A stretch of 64,000 nt of DNA from Aliiroseovarius zhejiangensis (GTDB lineage: Bacteria > Pseudomonadota > Alphaproteobacteria > Rhodobacterales > Rhodobacteraceae), in NCBI RefSeq assembly GCF_014656375.1, contig NZ_BNCH01000001.1, forward strand, positions 558,001 through 622,000. The letters are read 5' to 3'. The notes beneath the pieces are model-generated. The model did no database searches. It was given only the letters and a program-made list of their open reading frames with translations, and was not told the origin of the DNA. The position numbers and the translations under genes are program-made. Position 1 is the stretch's first letter. Every line of letters starts with the position of its first letter. Below are positions 49,361-59,720 of the stretch, piece by piece.

Positions 49361-50548
49361 GATCACCTGAGCCGCAGCGGCAAGCGCATCTGTCCCATGC
49401 GGAATGTTCAGGGCGGTCAACCCGGCCTGGATCGAAGACAGCGCCCCCATCACCATCGGTGCATTCACATGCCCCATATGCCCCAGCCTGAAGAATCCAT
49501 CGGCGTTTGGGTCCTCTGCCGTTTGCATACCCAACCCGATCCCCAGGGTGACGCCGGTCTTGTCCTCGGTCCAGCGTCTGAGCGCGGTGCCATGCGGGGC
49601 GCCGATCCGCACGGAGGTCACGGCATGGGAACGATGCGTGGGATCCTTGACGTTCAACGTCATGGGACCATCCGCCGCCCAACGATCAAAAGCCGCCCAG
49701 ACGGCCCGCGCAAGATGGGCATGGCGCGCCCAGACTGCTTCGATCCCGCCCTCTTCCGCGATCATGTTCAGGGCCTCGCGTAGCCCGTAAAGATGATGCG
49801 TGGGCGCGGTGCCGCCGAAATACTGGTAGAACAGGTCGGGATTGGCCCGGTCCATCCAGTCCCAGTTTTGGCTGACACGCGGCATTTCTGACCGCGCTCT
49901 GGCCGCCTTGTCATTAAAGAACACGAAAGACACGCCCGGCGGCACCATCAGCCCCTTTTGCGACGCCGCAACTGCTATATCGGCGCCCCAGTCGTCCATC
50001 CGAAACGGATCGCAGCCCATGGATGCGATGCAATCGACCATCAGCAGCGCGTGGTGCCCAACCGCATCCATCGCGGCACGCACGGTGGCCACATCATTCC
50101 TGATCGAGGTGGACGTATCCACATGCGTCAGCATGACGGCGCGAAGGCGATGGTTGGTGTCCGCCCGCAACACATCTTCGACCCGGTTCGGATCAACGGG
50201 TGTCCGCATACCGAAATCCTCGATCTGAACCTCGATCCCCAGTGCCTCGGCCATTTCGGTCCAGCCATGCCCGAACCGCCCGGTGCACAGGGACAAAGCA
50301 GCGTCTCCGGGTGACAGGACGTTGGACAGGGCCGCCTCCCACGCGCCGTGGCCGTTGGCGATGTAGATTGCAACATTGTGGCGGGTGCGCGCGATGGCTT
50401 TGAGGTCACCGATCAAAGCCGGCATCATCTGAACCAGTTCACCTTCATAGATGTTCGGGCCAGGCCGGTGCATGGCGCACAGCACGCGATCAGGCATCAC
50501 CGATGGCCCGGGAATGGCAAGATAGGGGCGGCCATTGGAAAGTGTCAT
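49349..50548 (-). CDS. Class V aminotransferase, alanine/serine-glyoxylate type
   Basis: 399 residues from the ATG at 50548 (MTLSNGRPYLAIPGPSVMPD). Family motifs: ANGHGAWEAALSNVLSPGD, VDCIASMGCDPFRMDDWGAD, and PLP Lys in AVAASQKGLMVPPGVSFV (about 197). It would transfer an amino group to glyoxylate from alanine or serine. The open frame extends much further upstream, but that part overlaps the phosphatase gene and is a shadow. Divergent from the phosphatase gene. Confidence 0.88.
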   Translation of the reverse strand: MTLSNGRPYLAIPGPSVMPDRVLCAMHRPGPNIYEGELVQMMPALIGDLKAIARTRHNVAIYIANGHGAWEAALSNVLSPGDAALSLCTGRFGHGWTEMAEALGIEVQIEDFGMRTPVDPNRVEDVLRADTNHRLRAVMLTHVDTSTSIRNDVATVRAAMDAVGHHALLMVDCIASMGCDPFRMDDWGADIAVAASQKGLMVPPGVSFVFFNDKAARARSEMPRVSQNWDWMDRANPDLFYQYFGGTAPTHHLYGLREALNMIAEEGGIEAVWARHAHLARAVWAAFDRWAADGPMTLNVKDPTHRSHAVTSVRIGAPHGTALRRWTEDKTGVTLGIGLGMQTAEDPNADGFFRLGHMGHVNAPMVMGALSSIQAGLTALNIPHGTDALAAAAQVISAA

Positions 50549-50704
50549 GGGCGGGCTCGTCTGGCAGTGTGTTTTCCAATCGGTACTGCGCGCCGTGTTG
50601 ACCGTCAACAGACCCGTGCCCCGCCGCGCTTGTCTGCACCTTCGTGACACGATAAACCCCGTAGGATCGCCTGCATCCCTGCCGGCACACAAACCGGAGA
50701 CGTC

Positions 50705-51391
50705 ATGTTTTCCACGCTTTATGCCCGGATCAAGGAATGGGAGCGCAGCTGGAAAAGCGCGTTCGGCACCGACATCTCGACGCCCGAAGGACGCCGGGCG
50801 GCACGGCGGCACAACAATCTGGTCGACCATGCCTTTGTGCGGCGCGTCCTGCCCAACCGCTATCAATTGTCCGATGAGGCGTGGCGGTCCAACCAACCCG
50901 ACCCGGTGCATTTTCCCGTCTTGCAAAAGATCGGTATCAAAAGCGTGATCAACCTGCGGGGGCCGGACAGGTTTTCCTATTACCTGTTCGAGAAAGAAGC
51001 CTGCGCGGATTACGGAATGACCCTTCATGATTACGAGCTGTTCGCCCGTGTGCTGGGCAGCCCACAGGATTATCTGGACCTGCTGGACCTGCTGGAACGC
51101 GCCGAAAAGCCGATGTTGATCCACTGCAAATCCGGGGCAGACCGCACGGGGATTGCGGCGGCCTTGTATCTGCTGGACCAGAAGGGCGCCGACATCGACG
51201 CGGCGCGGGCGCAACTGTCGTTGAAATACGCCCATCAACGCTGGTCAAAGGCGGGGATTCTGGATCATCTTCTGGACAGCTATGCCGCCCACTGCGACAC
51301 CGATCCGATCCCGGTGCGCGATTGGCTGGCGCATCACTATGACCCCGAGGCCGTGACGGCCTCGTTCCACGCCAAGCGGAGCAAAGGATGA
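50705..51391 (+). CDS. Tyrosine/dual-specificity protein phosphatase
   Basis: 228 residues. The CX5R loop IHCKSGADRTGIAAALYLLD (Cys about 140, Arg about 146) and the upstream GIKSVINLRGPDRFSYYLFE define a DSP/SIW14-like phosphatase. It overlaps the ABC exporter start by 4 bases, so the two are probably translated together, suggesting a role in control of surface or lipid export. ATG preceded by CCGGAGACGTC. Confidence 0.85.
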   Translation: MFSTLYARIKEWERSWKSAFGTDISTPEGRRAARRHNNLVDHAFVRRVLPNRYQLSDEAWRSNQPDPVHFPVLQKIGIKSVINLRGPDRFSYYLFEKEACADYGMTLHDYELFARVLGSPQDYLDLLDLLERAEKPMLIHCKSGADRTGIAAALYLLDQKGADIDAARAQLSLKYAHQRWSKAGILDHLLDSYAAHCDTDPIPVRDWLAHHYDPEAVTASFHAKRSKG

Positions 51392-53265
51392 GCGAGACCC
51401 CGCACCCTGACATGATCGGCTGGATGTGGCGCAGCTATATGCGCGCCTATCGCTGGCCGCTGATCGCCGCGGTGTTCCTGATGCTGCTCGAGGGGCTGGC
51501 GCTGGGGGGCTTGAGCTACATGATCAAGCCGATGTTCGACGTGGCGTTTTCGTCTGGCAGCACGTCCTCGATCGTGGGGGTCGCGCTGGCGGTGGCCGGG
51601 ATCTTCATCACCCGCGCCATCGCGGCCTTCGGGCATCGGGTTCTGATGGTTCATGTGGGCCAGCGGGTCGCCGCAAAACTGCAATCGGACATGGTTGCGC
51701 ATATGCTGACGCTGGACAGCAATTTCTTTCGCGACAACTCGCCCGGCACATTGATCGAGCGCGTGCGCGGCGACGCGCAGGCCATTGCCACGATTTGGGA
51801 GGTCGTGCTGGCCGCCGTCGCGCGCGATGTGGTGTCACTTCTGGCGCTGCTGGGCGTGGCTTTGTCGATCGACTGGCTGTGGGTCGTGGTCGCGGTGGCG
51901 GCCGCACCCATTCTGACCATTCCCATGGGTATCTTGCAAAAACGAGTGCGCCGCACGACAACCGACAGCCGGTCATCTGCAGCGCAAATTTCGACCCGGC
52001 TGGACGAGATCTTTCACGGCATCAATTCGATCAAGCTGTCGGGCACCGAACGTCATGAACAAGGCCGTGTCGACCGCGAGATCGACGCCTTCGCGCGCAC
52101 CCATCTGCAAAGCCAGGCCAACCAGGGCGGCATCGTCGCGATGGTCGATATCATCGCCGCTGTCGGCTTCTTCGGTGTGCTGGTTTATGGCGGCATGCAG
52201 ATCAATTCAGGCGCCAAGACGGTCGGTGAGTTCATGAGCTTCTTCACCGCCATGGCGTTGGTGTTCGATCCGCTCAGGAACCTCGGCAAGGTCTCGGGGG
52301 CCTGGCAGGCGGCGTTGGCCAGCCTTGCCCGTATCCGGGGGGTATTTGACGAACGCCCGTCGATCCTGTCACCGGCGACCCCTGCCGCCCTGCCGATGCC
52401 TGCGCGCAAGGCTAGGATCGAGTTGAAGGACGTGCGCTTTTCCTATGGCGATACGCCGGTCCTGCGCGGGGCGAGCTTCACCGCTGACGCGGGCAAAACG
52501 ACGGCCTTGGTGGGGGCATCGGGCGCGGGCAAAAGCACGGTGTTCAACCTGCTGACACGATTGGCGGATGCGAAATCGGGCAAGGTGATGGTGGGCGGCA
52601 TGGATGTCACGCGGCTGCCTCTGGATCAGCTGCGCGCCTTGTTCTCGGTCGTCAGCCAAGAGGCGCTGTTGTTTGATGAAACCCTGCGTGACAACATCCT
52701 GATGGGGCGCACTGATGTGGACGAGAAGACGCTGAAACACGCGCTGGACGTGGCTCATGTCTCGGACTTCCTGCCACAGATGGAGCACGGGCTGGACACT
52801 CAGGCCGGGCCGCGCGGATCGAACCTGTCGGGTGGACAACGGCAGCGGGTTGCGATCGCCCGTGCGGTTCTGCGCAATGCGCCTTTCCTGCTGCTGGACG
52901 AGGCGACGTCGGCTCTTGATGCGAAGTCTGAAAAACTGGTGCAGAAGGCGTTGGACGAGCTGTCAAAAGATCGCACGACCCTGGTCATTGCCCACCGTCT
53001 GGCAACCGTGCGCGAGGCAGACAAGATCGTGGTGATGGATCAGGGCCAGGTGGTCGATCAGGGCACCCATGACGAGCTTCTGGCGCGTGGCGGCATCTAT
53101 GCCCAGCTTTACAAGTTGCAGTTTCAGGACGAAGGCACCCCGGCTCAGGCACCAGAGCGCGGGAAACGCCGCAAGCGGCGTCTGCCGCAGATCGAACAAA
53201 CCGAACCATCACGCTGGTCCGTGCGCAACCTGTTCCGCGGGCTGGTGGGAAACAGCCGCGACTGA
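51388..53265 (+). CDS. ABC exporter, MsbA-like (permease-ATPase fusion)
   Basis: 625 residues: six membrane helices in about 1-310, then an ATPase with Walker A GASGAGKSTVFNL (about 377), signature NLSGGQRQRVAIA (about 480), Walker B FLLLDEATSALDAKS, and the H-loop VIAHRLATVR. A basic tail follows (GKRRKRRLPQ). Homodimeric lipid or multidrug exporters have this form; MsbA-type lipid flipping is plausible but not certain. Confidence 0.9.
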   Translation: MSETPHPDMIGWMWRSYMRAYRWPLIAAVFLMLLEGLALGGLSYMIKPMFDVAFSSGSTSSIVGVALAVAGIFITRAIAAFGHRVLMVHVGQRVAAKLQSDMVAHMLTLDSNFFRDNSPGTLIERVRGDAQAIATIWEVVLAAVARDVVSLLALLGVALSIDWLWVVVAVAAAPILTIPMGILQKRVRRTTTDSRSSAAQISTRLDEIFHGINSIKLSGTERHEQGRVDREIDAFARTHLQSQANQGGIVAMVDIIAAVGFFGVLVYGGMQINSGAKTVGEFMSFFTAMALVFDPLRNLGKVSGAWQAALASLARIRGVFDERPSILSPATPAALPMPARKARIELKDVRFSYGDTPVLRGASFTADAGKTTALVGASGAGKSTVFNLLTRLADAKSGKVMVGGMDVTRLPLDQLRALFSVVSQEALLFDETLRDNILMGRTDVDEKTLKHALDVAHVSDFLPQMEHGLDTQAGPRGSNLSGGQRQRVAIARAVLRNAPFLLLDEATSALDAKSEKLVQKALDELSKDRTTLVIAHRLATVREADKIVVMDQGQVVDQGTHDELLARGGIYAQLYKLQFQDEGTPAQAPERGKRRKRRLPQIEQTEPSRWSVRNLFRGLVGNSRD

Positions 53266-53318
53266 CCCTTTCGCTTTGCGCAACCGCGCCTATATTGAGG
53301 CCGCGACAGGAGAGCAAC

Positions 53319-54062
53319 ATGACAACAGACACATCCCGCAGCGTGCTGCGCCTGACCGGCCGCGACCGGCAGAATTTCCTTCAGGGCCTCGTCACGAATG
53401 ATGTGAAAAAACTAGCCGATGGGCTGGTTTACGCGGCGTTGTTGACACCGCAAGGCAAGTATCTGGCCGACTTCTTTCTGGTGCCGGATGAAGATGCGAT
53501 CCTGCTGGATGTCGCGGCACCTCTGGCTGCGTCACTGGCACAGCGCCTGTCGATGTATAAGCTGCGGGCGGATGTGCACATCACTCCCACCGACATCACG
53601 CCCGCCTGCGGGCTTGGCGACACGCCGGATGGTGCTTTTGCCGACCCCCGGCACGTAGCGTTGGGATGGCGGGCCTATGACGGGCGCGCCGGGCAGGATG
53701 GCATCGACTGGGACGCGATCCGGGTCGCCCATTGCATTCCCGAAACCGGGATCGAGCTGACCCCGGACAGCTATCCGCTGGAAGCGGGGCTGGACCGTCT
53801 GAACGGCGTGGATTTCCGCAAGGGGTGCTATGTCGGGCAAGAGGTCACGGCCCGCATGAAGCACAAGACGGAATTGAAAAAAGGGCTGGCACGGGTGCAG
53901 ATCATCGGCGCGGCCCCGGTTGGCACTGCGATCACTGCAGACGGCAAGCTGGCTGGCACCCTGTTCACCCAATCTGGCGACCATGCCATTGCGTATCTGC
54001 GGTTTGATCGTGCGGGCGCGGAGATGACAGCCGGGGATGCCGCCATATCCTGGCCGGAGTGA
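53319..54062 (+). CDS. ygfZ: Folate-binding YgfZ/GcvT-like protein
   Basis: 247 residues from the ATG at 53319, preceded by GGAGAGC. Motifs: LTGRDRQNFLQGLVTNDVKK, TPQGKYLADFFLV, and the signature DFRKGCYVGQEVTARMKHK (Cys about 168). YgfZ proteins use tetrahydrofolate to maintain Fe-S enzymes such as MiaB. Two in-frame upstream starts are less well placed. Confidence 0.9.
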   Translation: MTTDTSRSVLRLTGRDRQNFLQGLVTNDVKKLADGLVYAALLTPQGKYLADFFLVPDEDAILLDVAAPLAASLAQRLSMYKLRADVHITPTDITPACGLGDTPDGAFADPRHVALGWRAYDGRAGQDGIDWDAIRVAHCIPETGIELTPDSYPLEAGLDRLNGVDFRKGCYVGQEVTARMKHKTELKKGLARVQIIGAAPVGTAITADGKLAGTLFTQSGDHAIAYLRFDRAGAEMTAGDAAISWPE

Positions 54063-54068
54063 CGCCCG

Positions 54069-54614
54069 TCAGGCCCGCCGCCATTTGCCCGGCGCCAGAC
54101 CGTCCAGCGTCCAGGCCCCCACCGCAGTGCGGATCAGGCGCAGCGTCGGGTGCCCCACAGCAGCGGTCATTCGGCGCACCTGCCGGTTTCGGCCTTCGCG
54201 AATGGTCAGTTCGATCCAGCAATCGGGCACGGATTTGCGAAACCGCACCGGCGGGTCACGCAGCCACAACCCCGGCGGGGTGTCGATGCGCCGGGCCTTG
54301 GCGGGACGGGTCAACCCGTCTTTCAGCGTCACACCATCACGCAATGCCTGCAACGCGGCCTCGTCCGGGATGCCTTCGACCTGCACCCAGTAGGTCTTGG
54401 GCAGTTTGTGGCGCGGGTTGGCGATCTGCGCTTGCAACTTGCCATCATCCGTCAGCACCAACAGCCCTTCGCTGTCCCGATCCAACCGGCCAGCCGGATA
54501 GACGCCGGGCAAGTCGATGTAGTCGGACAAGGTTTGACGCGGCGACCCCTGGGTGCCCTTGTCGGTGAATTGTGACAGCACGTTGAAGGGTTTGTTGAAC
54601 AGGATTGTGGTCAT
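54069..54614 (-). CDS. rluE: 23S rRNA pseudouridine synthase, RluE/RsuA family
   Basis: 181 residues. [15 protein letters not shown] at the start, the catalytic Asp in [20 protein letters not shown] (about 42-61), [10 protein letters not shown], and [20 protein letters not shown]. No S4 domain, and short, as in RluE (which makes Psi2457). The specific target base is inferred from length and motifs. Upstream of it, on the same strand, is efp. Confidence 0.88.
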   Translation of the reverse strand: MTTILFNKPFNVLSQFTDKGTQGSPRQTLSDYIDLPGVYPAGRLDRDSEGLLVLTDDGKLQAQIANPRHKLPKTYWVQVEGIPDEAALQALRDGVTLKDGLTRPAKARRIDTPPGLWLRDPPVRFRKSVPDCWIELTIREGRNRQVRRMTAAVGHPTLRLIRTAVGAWTLDGLAPGKWRRA

Positions 54615-54630
54615 ACCGACCCCCTCAATG

Positions 54631-54657
54631 AAAAAGGGCAGAGCAACCGCCCTGCCC
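54631..54657 (-). terminator. Rho-independent terminator after efp
   Basis: On the minus strand GGGCAG, a 10-base loop, CTGCCC and TTTTT, starting 24 bases after the efp stop and ending before the pseudouridine synthase start. It should separate transcription of the two genes. Confidence 0.8.
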
Positions 54658-54680
54658 CGATTTGTGCTATCCGTCCCACA

Positions 54681-55244
54681 TCAGGCGCGTTCGGAATATT
54701 CCATCGTTTCGGTATTCACCACGATGGCTTCGCCCTGCCCGACGAAAGGCGGTACGGAAATGCGGACGCCATTGTCCAGAAGGGCCGGTTTGAAGCTGTT
54801 GGCGGCAGTCTGACCTTTGACGACCGGTTCGGTTTCTTCAATGGTGCAGGTCACTTTCTGCGGCAGGGTCGCGTTCAGGGCTTCGCTTTCGTAAAACTCG
54901 ACCACGATCGTCATGCCATCTTGCAGGAACGGGCGACGATCGCCCAGAAGGTCGGCGGGCAACTGGATCTGTTCATAGGTTTCGGTGTCCATGAAAATCA
55001 GCATGCCGTCGTCTTCGTACAGAAACTGCTGGTCCTTCTGTTCCAGCCGCACACGCTCGACCTTGTCCGCCGACCGGAAGCGTTCGTTCAGTTTCGACCC
55101 ATTGCGCAGGTTGCGCAGCTCGACCTGAGCAAACGCACCGCCTTTGCCGGGTTTGACATGATCGACTTTCACCGCAGCCCACAGGCCACCATTATGTTCC
55201 AGCACGTTGCCGGGCCGGATTTCGTTACCGTTGATTTTGGGCAT
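54681..55244 (-). CDS. efp: Elongation factor P
   Basis: 187 residues, exactly the usual EF-P length. Three OB-like domains; the modifiable lysine is Lys34 in [10 protein letters not shown]-terminal domain motif [20 protein letters not shown]. It relieves ribosome stalling at polyproline, which is relevant here to the Pro-rich proteins (autotransporter linker, phage secreted protein). No epmA/epmB genes are in the window. Confidence 0.97.
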   Translation of the reverse strand: MPKINGNEIRPGNVLEHNGGLWAAVKVDHVKPGKGGAFAQVELRNLRNGSKLNERFRSADKVERVRLEQKDQQFLYEDDGMLIFMDTETYEQIQLPADLLGDRRPFLQDGMTIVVEFYESEALNATLPQKVTCTIEETEPVVKGQTAANSFKPALLDNGVRISVPPFVGQGEAIVVNTETMEYSERA

Positions 55245-55458
55245 GTTTTAAACCTTCGCAAAAGGTTGAACTCTGTTGGCCTGCACCTATATCTTGACGG
55301 TCTGGTTCTGGCAAGGCGACGAATTTCGCATGTCTGGAGCCTAAGACATGCAGTATTTGCATAGCAGGCATGTGGCTGCGGGGATACCGAATCGCGCAGA
55401 AAACGCCATATTGTCCGCTACTCCGACAAGCGCAAGAGCAGAATGATAAAGGACGACC

Positions 55459-55776
55459 ATGCTGGACTCCGTAGATGGTACCGCTTTCAACAACGAACAA
55501 GGCAATCGCGCGCGCAAACTGTTTGCTGCCGTGGTGCTGGCCGCGTTGGATGATGCAATCGCTGATGACAAGAAATACGGCAACGGCCCGGATCAAATTG
55601 CCCGCTGGGCCCGCTCGCGCGACGGGCGCGAAGTGCTGAGCTGTGCTGGCATCGACCCGAACGAACGCGTCGTCAAGGGATTGATGGAATTCGTGTCCAA
55701 AGGGGTTCGCACCTCGGTGGCGCTGAGCCGCGAAGAAAGCGAACGCCGCCACGCCGCACAGGCCGAAGCCGCCTGA
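55459..55776 (+). CDS. Conserved Rhodobacteraceae protein (DUF6280-like)
   Basis: 105 residues starting MLDSVDGTAFNNEQGNRARK. Helical, with AAVVLAALDDAIADDKKYGN and IARWARSRDGREVLSCAGID. A small soluble protein resembling a family annotated DUF6280; function unknown. AAAGGACGACC precedes the ATG and a strong hairpin follows. The 214-base gap to efp holds no gene that I can see. Confidence 0.7.
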   Translation: MLDSVDGTAFNNEQGNRARKLFAAVVLAALDDAIADDKKYGNGPDQIARWARSRDGREVLSCAGIDPNERVVKGLMEFVSKGVRTSVALSREESERRHAAQAEAA

Positions 55777-55806
55777 CCGGACGATCACTTACGGATCACA
55801 GGAAGT

Positions 55807-55829
55807 CGCGCCCCCCGGGGCGCGTTTTT
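55807..55829 (+). terminator. Rho-independent terminator
   Basis: CGCGCCCC CC GGGGCGCG followed by five T, 30 bases after the stop of the DUF6280-like gene. The 2-base loop implies the inner pairs stay open, but the GC stem and T run are convincing. Confidence 0.8.
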
Positions 55830-55896
55830 CGTTTCAGGCCGGTCTTCGGTCGGTTCAGGGCTGGGCAGACCCGTGAAAAGCCCCTATGCAACCGAC

Positions 55897-57342
55897 ATGA
55901 CCAAGGCGATCATGATCCAGGGCGCGGGCTCGAATGTCGGAAAATCCATGCTGGTGGCTGGGATTGCGCGGGCATGTGTGGCGCGTGGCCTGAAGGTCGC
56001 GCCCTTCAAGCCACAAAACATGTCGAACAACGCCGCCGTGACCGTCGATGGCGGCGAGATCGGGCGGGCGCAGGCCCTTCAGGCGCGTGCTTGTGGGTTG
56101 GACCCGGTGGTCGACATGAACCCGGTGCTGCTGAAACCCGAAACCGACACAGGGGCGCAGGTGATTGTGCAGGGCCAACGCTTTGCGACGATGAAGGCGC
56201 GCGACTATGGCCGGGCCAAGGCCGATCTGTTGCCGCGTGTGCTGGACAGTTTTCGCCGCCTTGGCGAAGGCCGGGATCTGGTGCTCGTCGAAGGGGCCGG
56301 CAGCCCGGCCGAGATCAATCTGCGCGCCGGTGACATTGCCAATATGGGCTTTGCCGAGGCGGCGAACCTGCCCGTCGTGCTGGTCGGAGACATCGACCGC
56401 GGCGGCGTCATCGCGCAGCTTGTGGGCACCCATGCGGTGTTGCCAGAGCAGGATCGAAATCGCATCAAAGCCTTTCTGGTGAACAAATTTCGTGGCGATC
56501 CCACACTGTTCACCGAAGGCGCCGCCGAAATTGGCACGCGCACCGGATGGGCGGACCTTGGCACGTTGCCCTGGTTTGCCGATGCCTGGCGCTTGCCCGC
56601 CGAGGACGTGATGGACATCGCCACCCGCCCCGGCGGTGCATTCAGGATTGCCGTGCCGCGCCTGAACCGGATTGCAAATTTCGACGACCTGGATCCCTTG
56701 GTGAATGAACCCGATGTGACGGTCGACATCGTTGAGCCGGGCCGCGCTCTGCCCGGCGATGCCGATCTGGTGCTGATCCCCGGATCGAAATCCACCATCG
56801 CCGACCTTGCCGATTTCCGCGCACAGGGATGGGACGTGGATCTGGCCGCCCATATCCGGCGCGGGGGGCATGTGCTGGGCATCTGTGGCGGCTATCAGAT
56901 GCTGGGGCAGAAAATTGTGGACCAGGACGGGATCGAAGGCCCGCCCGGAGAAGTGACAGGTCTGGGACACCTTCAGATCACAACTCGTCTGGAACCCAGG
57001 AAGACTCTGGCCCTAACCAAAGCGCGTCACATCACATCAGGGGAACCGGTCACGGGCTACGAGATTCACTTGGGACGCAGCAGCGGCCCCGACACCGCGC
57101 GCGCCTGGCTAACGGTCGATGACCAGCCCGAGGGTGCCGCAAGCCCCGATGGCCGCGTCCAGGGATGCTATCTGCATGGTCTGTTTTCAGCGGATGGATT
57201 TCGCAGGGCTTTTCTGAGCGGATTGGGGGCGCAGGTGGCAGGCACCGGGTTCGAAACCCGCATCGAGACCACGCTGGATGCGTTGGCACAGCATATCGAA
57301 ACCCACCTGGACCTGGATCGTTTCCTGTCCCTGGCCGAATAA
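55897..57342 (+). CDS. cobQ: Cobyric acid synthase (adenosylcobyric acid synthase, glutamine-hydrolysing)
   Basis: 481 residues from the ATG at 55897; a GTG 24 bases earlier would add 8 residues, but [17 protein letters not shown] is the usual N-terminus. P-loop-like [18 protein letters not shown], then [20 protein letters not shown]; the amidotransferase domain has [14 protein letters not shown] (Cys about 331) and [10 protein letters not shown] with the His. It amidates four carboxylates of cobyrinic acid in B12 synthesis. No other cob genes are in the window. Confidence 0.96.
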   Translation: MTKAIMIQGAGSNVGKSMLVAGIARACVARGLKVAPFKPQNMSNNAAVTVDGGEIGRAQALQARACGLDPVVDMNPVLLKPETDTGAQVIVQGQRFATMKARDYGRAKADLLPRVLDSFRRLGEGRDLVLVEGAGSPAEINLRAGDIANMGFAEAANLPVVLVGDIDRGGVIAQLVGTHAVLPEQDRNRIKAFLVNKFRGDPTLFTEGAAEIGTRTGWADLGTLPWFADAWRLPAEDVMDIATRPGGAFRIAVPRLNRIANFDDLDPLVNEPDVTVDIVEPGRALPGDADLVLIPGSKSTIADLADFRAQGWDVDLAAHIRRGGHVLGICGGYQMLGQKIVDQDGIEGPPGEVTGLGHLQITTRLEPRKTLALTKARHITSGEPVTGYEIHLGRSSGPDTARAWLTVDDQPEGAASPDGRVQGCYLHGLFSADGFRRAFLSGLGAQVAGTGFETRIETTLDALAQHIETHLDLDRFLSLAE

Positions 57343-57351
57343 TCCCCGCGC

Positions 57352-58158
57352 CTATTCCAGCCCCTTCAGGGTCAGGGCGCGTTCGATTTCACGCCGGACG
57401 AAGCGGCGGATGGATTGGGTGATCTTCTCGCCCACTTCTCCTTGCAACTCTTCGCGCACCAATCGGGCCACCATGGCCTGCACCACCTCTTCATCAATGA
57501 TGTCAGTGTCGTCGGCGACAATCTCGACAGCGCGCGCAGGCGCAGGGACAGGTTCAGATCGATCTGGCAAAACCTCCGGGGCGCTGGCGTTGGGGGTGGG
57601 CGTATCGTCCACCGGATCGGTCACGGCGATGAACGGGGCTTCCCCCGCGTCCTTGCCCGCATCGTCAGACCAGCCATCAGCGCGGCTGTCGCCCACGATG
57701 GACCCGTCTTCGTCTTCCGCGTTCAGCCGAGCGGCGTGAAACATCAGAACGTCGGTCTGGGCGGTTTCATCCCCGCCATCGGCTTCCCATTCGTCGTTCT
57801 GAGGGCTGCGGCTCGCAATAGGATGATGGTCCGCATCTGCGTCCCGCGCCGGATCATACCCACGATGCGAGAAAACCGGAACCGAGGACGTGGCGTCCGT
57901 CTGGTCCGCAGGCTTATCCGCCGTGGCGCTTGGGAGGGTGCCGCCCGCTGAGGCGGCGTTCCGCCCTGCATTGGGCTTGGTCTGTGGGGTCGCGGGTTTC
58001 GTGACTTCGGAATCATGAACCCGAAACGCCGGAGTCAGAACCAGCTTTTCCGCTTTTCCCGCATTTTCTCGGCCATCTGATGCCTTGCTTTCAGAAATCA
58101 GTCGGCGAATCGAGGAAAGGACATCCTCAATCTCGGCATTTGAAACCGGGTCAGACAT
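57352..58158 (-). CDS. PopZ-like (DUF2497-type) protein
   Basis: 268 residues. The first 25 residues (SNAEIEDVLSSIRRLISESK) and the last 50 (EEVVQAMVARLVREELQGEV, then ITQSIRRFVRREIERALTLK) are conserved helices; between them is a long acidic, Pro/Ser-rich disordered stretch. This is the architecture of the polar organiser PopZ of Caulobacter (short N-helix, disordered acidic linker, helical oligomerisation C-terminus). The PopZ assignment is by layout and pattern, not certain. It converges with cobQ. Confidence 0.6.
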   Translation of the reverse strand: MSDPVSNAEIEDVLSSIRRLISESKASDGRENAGKAEKLVLTPAFRVHDSEVTKPATPQTKPNAGRNAASAGGTLPSATADKPADQTDATSSVPVFSHRGYDPARDADADHHPIASRSPQNDEWEADGGDETAQTDVLMFHAARLNAEDEDGSIVGDSRADGWSDDAGKDAGEAPFIAVTDPVDDTPTPNASAPEVLPDRSEPVPAPARAVEIVADDTDIIDEEVVQAMVARLVREELQGEVGEKITQSIRRFVRREIERALTLKGLE

Positions 58159-58257
58159 GCGAAAACACCTGCATTTTGTACCACGGGCCGGTCCATCCGG
58201 CCTTCGTTACAGGAACATTACCCAATGCAGCACGTTCGCACAACTGAACGAACTGTT

Positions 58258-59661
58258 TCAATTTTTGCCAAGAGCTTCCAGCAGGCTGTCCAGTCGCTTG
58301 CCCTGCGGGCTGACACGATGGACCGGAGCGGACTTCACAGTGTTGAAATAGGCCTCGGGATCATAGGTCACGACCCCCAGTTTCAGATGTTCCGCCGTCA
58401 AAAGCCCCATCGCAGACAACAGCGAATACGCAGCAAGATACTGGTTGGACTGGGCCGTGATCCGGCTGGCTTCGGCGTTCAGAAGCTCTTGTTCTGCGTT
58501 CAGCACGTCAAGCGTGGTGCGTGAGCCCAGTTGCGCCTCTTCCCGCGCGCCGCGCAACGCCACACGGCTGGCGCGGATCTGACGTTCGGTCGCCTCAAGC
58601 GAGGCCGCGGCGATGGCAAGCTGCGCCCAGGCATTCGCGACCCCCTGATCCACCGCCAGACGCGCCTGATGCAACCCGGCCCGCGCCGCTTCGGCATTGG
58701 CCACGGCCTTGCGGTGTTCCGCAGACAGTTTTCCGCCGGAATACACAGTGCCGCGCAAAGCCACGCCAACGCTGTTTGAGACGAAATCGGTCCCGCCGAC
58801 ATCTTGCCACTTGGTTTCCGCACTGCCGACCAGCGCTGGCTTCATCGCCGCCATGGAAATCTCGATGGCAAGATCTGCGGCGGCAACATTGTGTTGGGCT
58901 GCCAGAATATCAGGATGGCGCTGACGGGCGATGCCCTTCGCGGCCTCAAGCGTGTTGGCCGTCATCGGCAAGGCGGGCGGCGCGGACAACGTGCCCGGCA
59001 AATCACCGGTCGCCGCGCGGTACTCTTCACGCGCAATGGCAAGATTGCCCTGCGCCGAAGCCTCGTTCGCACGAGCGGCCGCCAGACGCGCCTGAGCAAG
59101 GGCAACATCCGTCTGCGTCACTTCCCCGACTTCGAACCGGTCATTTGCCGCGCGCAGTTCCTGTGTCAGAACCCGCACCGAATTGCCTTGAAGCTGGACG
59201 TTTTCGACCGCCGAGCGCACGTCGACATAGGCCTTGACCGCCCGCAACAGCACCTGTTGTTCGACACTGATCAACCCATCACGCGTGGCCAGCACGATTT
59301 CTTTCTGAGCCGCAACCGCCGCCTTGCCGCGCCCGAAGTTGTAGATCAGAAATTCAGCCGTCAGCGACGCCGTCGTCGCCCAGGCCGAATTGCCGGAAAT
59401 GCTGGTGTTGGGATCTGTCCAGCCATGGGAAATGGCATAGTTCAGCGTCGGCCGCAGCGCCGCCTGTGCGATTGCCACGTCCTCGTCAGCGGCCCTCAGC
59501 AGAGCCTGGTTCTGTTCCAGCAGTCCACTGTGCTTGTAGGCCGATGCCATCGCGTCGGACAGTGTTTCCGCCACAGCCACAGAGGCCAGTGGAGCCTGTG
59601 CAACCGTCAGGCCGATCGCCAGCAAAAGACGTGCACTTCTCATTCCAATCCGACCGACCAT
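58258..59661 (-). CDS. tolC: TolC-family outer membrane efflux protein
   Basis: 467 residues. Signal peptide to about residue 30 (MRSARLLLAIGLTVAQAPLA then SVAVAE), two repeated TolC halves with long helices (LTVAQ...; VRVLTQELRAANDRFEVGEV; RAGLHQARLAVDQGVANAWA), and outer membrane strands. It forms the exit duct for type I secretion and RND pumps. The ATG at 59661 follows GACGAGG by 7 bases; an internal ATG at 59643 lacks such a site. Confidence 0.9.
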   Translation of the reverse strand: MVGRIGMRSARLLLAIGLTVAQAPLASVAVAETLSDAMASAYKHSGLLEQNQALLRAADEDVAIAQAALRPTLNYAISHGWTDPNTSISGNSAWATTASLTAEFLIYNFGRGKAAVAAQKEIVLATRDGLISVEQQVLLRAVKAYVDVRSAVENVQLQGNSVRVLTQELRAANDRFEVGEVTQTDVALAQARLAAARANEASAQGNLAIAREEYRAATGDLPGTLSAPPALPMTANTLEAAKGIARQRHPDILAAQHNVAAADLAIEISMAAMKPALVGSAETKWQDVGGTDFVSNSVGVALRGTVYSGGKLSAEHRKAVANAEAARAGLHQARLAVDQGVANAWAQLAIAAASLEATERQIRASRVALRGAREEAQLGSRTTLDVLNAEQELLNAEASRITAQSNQYLAAYSLLSAMGLLTAEHLKLGVVTYDPEAYFNTVKSAPVHRVSPQGKRLDSLLEALGKN

Positions 59662-59720
59662 TCTGCAACCTCGTCAAATTCTGCCAATGGGCCAGACGCG
59701 CCGGCCCATCCATTGTCTTT

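Noticed and set aside
50549-51238. Upstream extension of the class V aminotransferase frame
   Set aside because: Overlaps the phosphatase gene in antisense; the family N-terminus starts at 50548.
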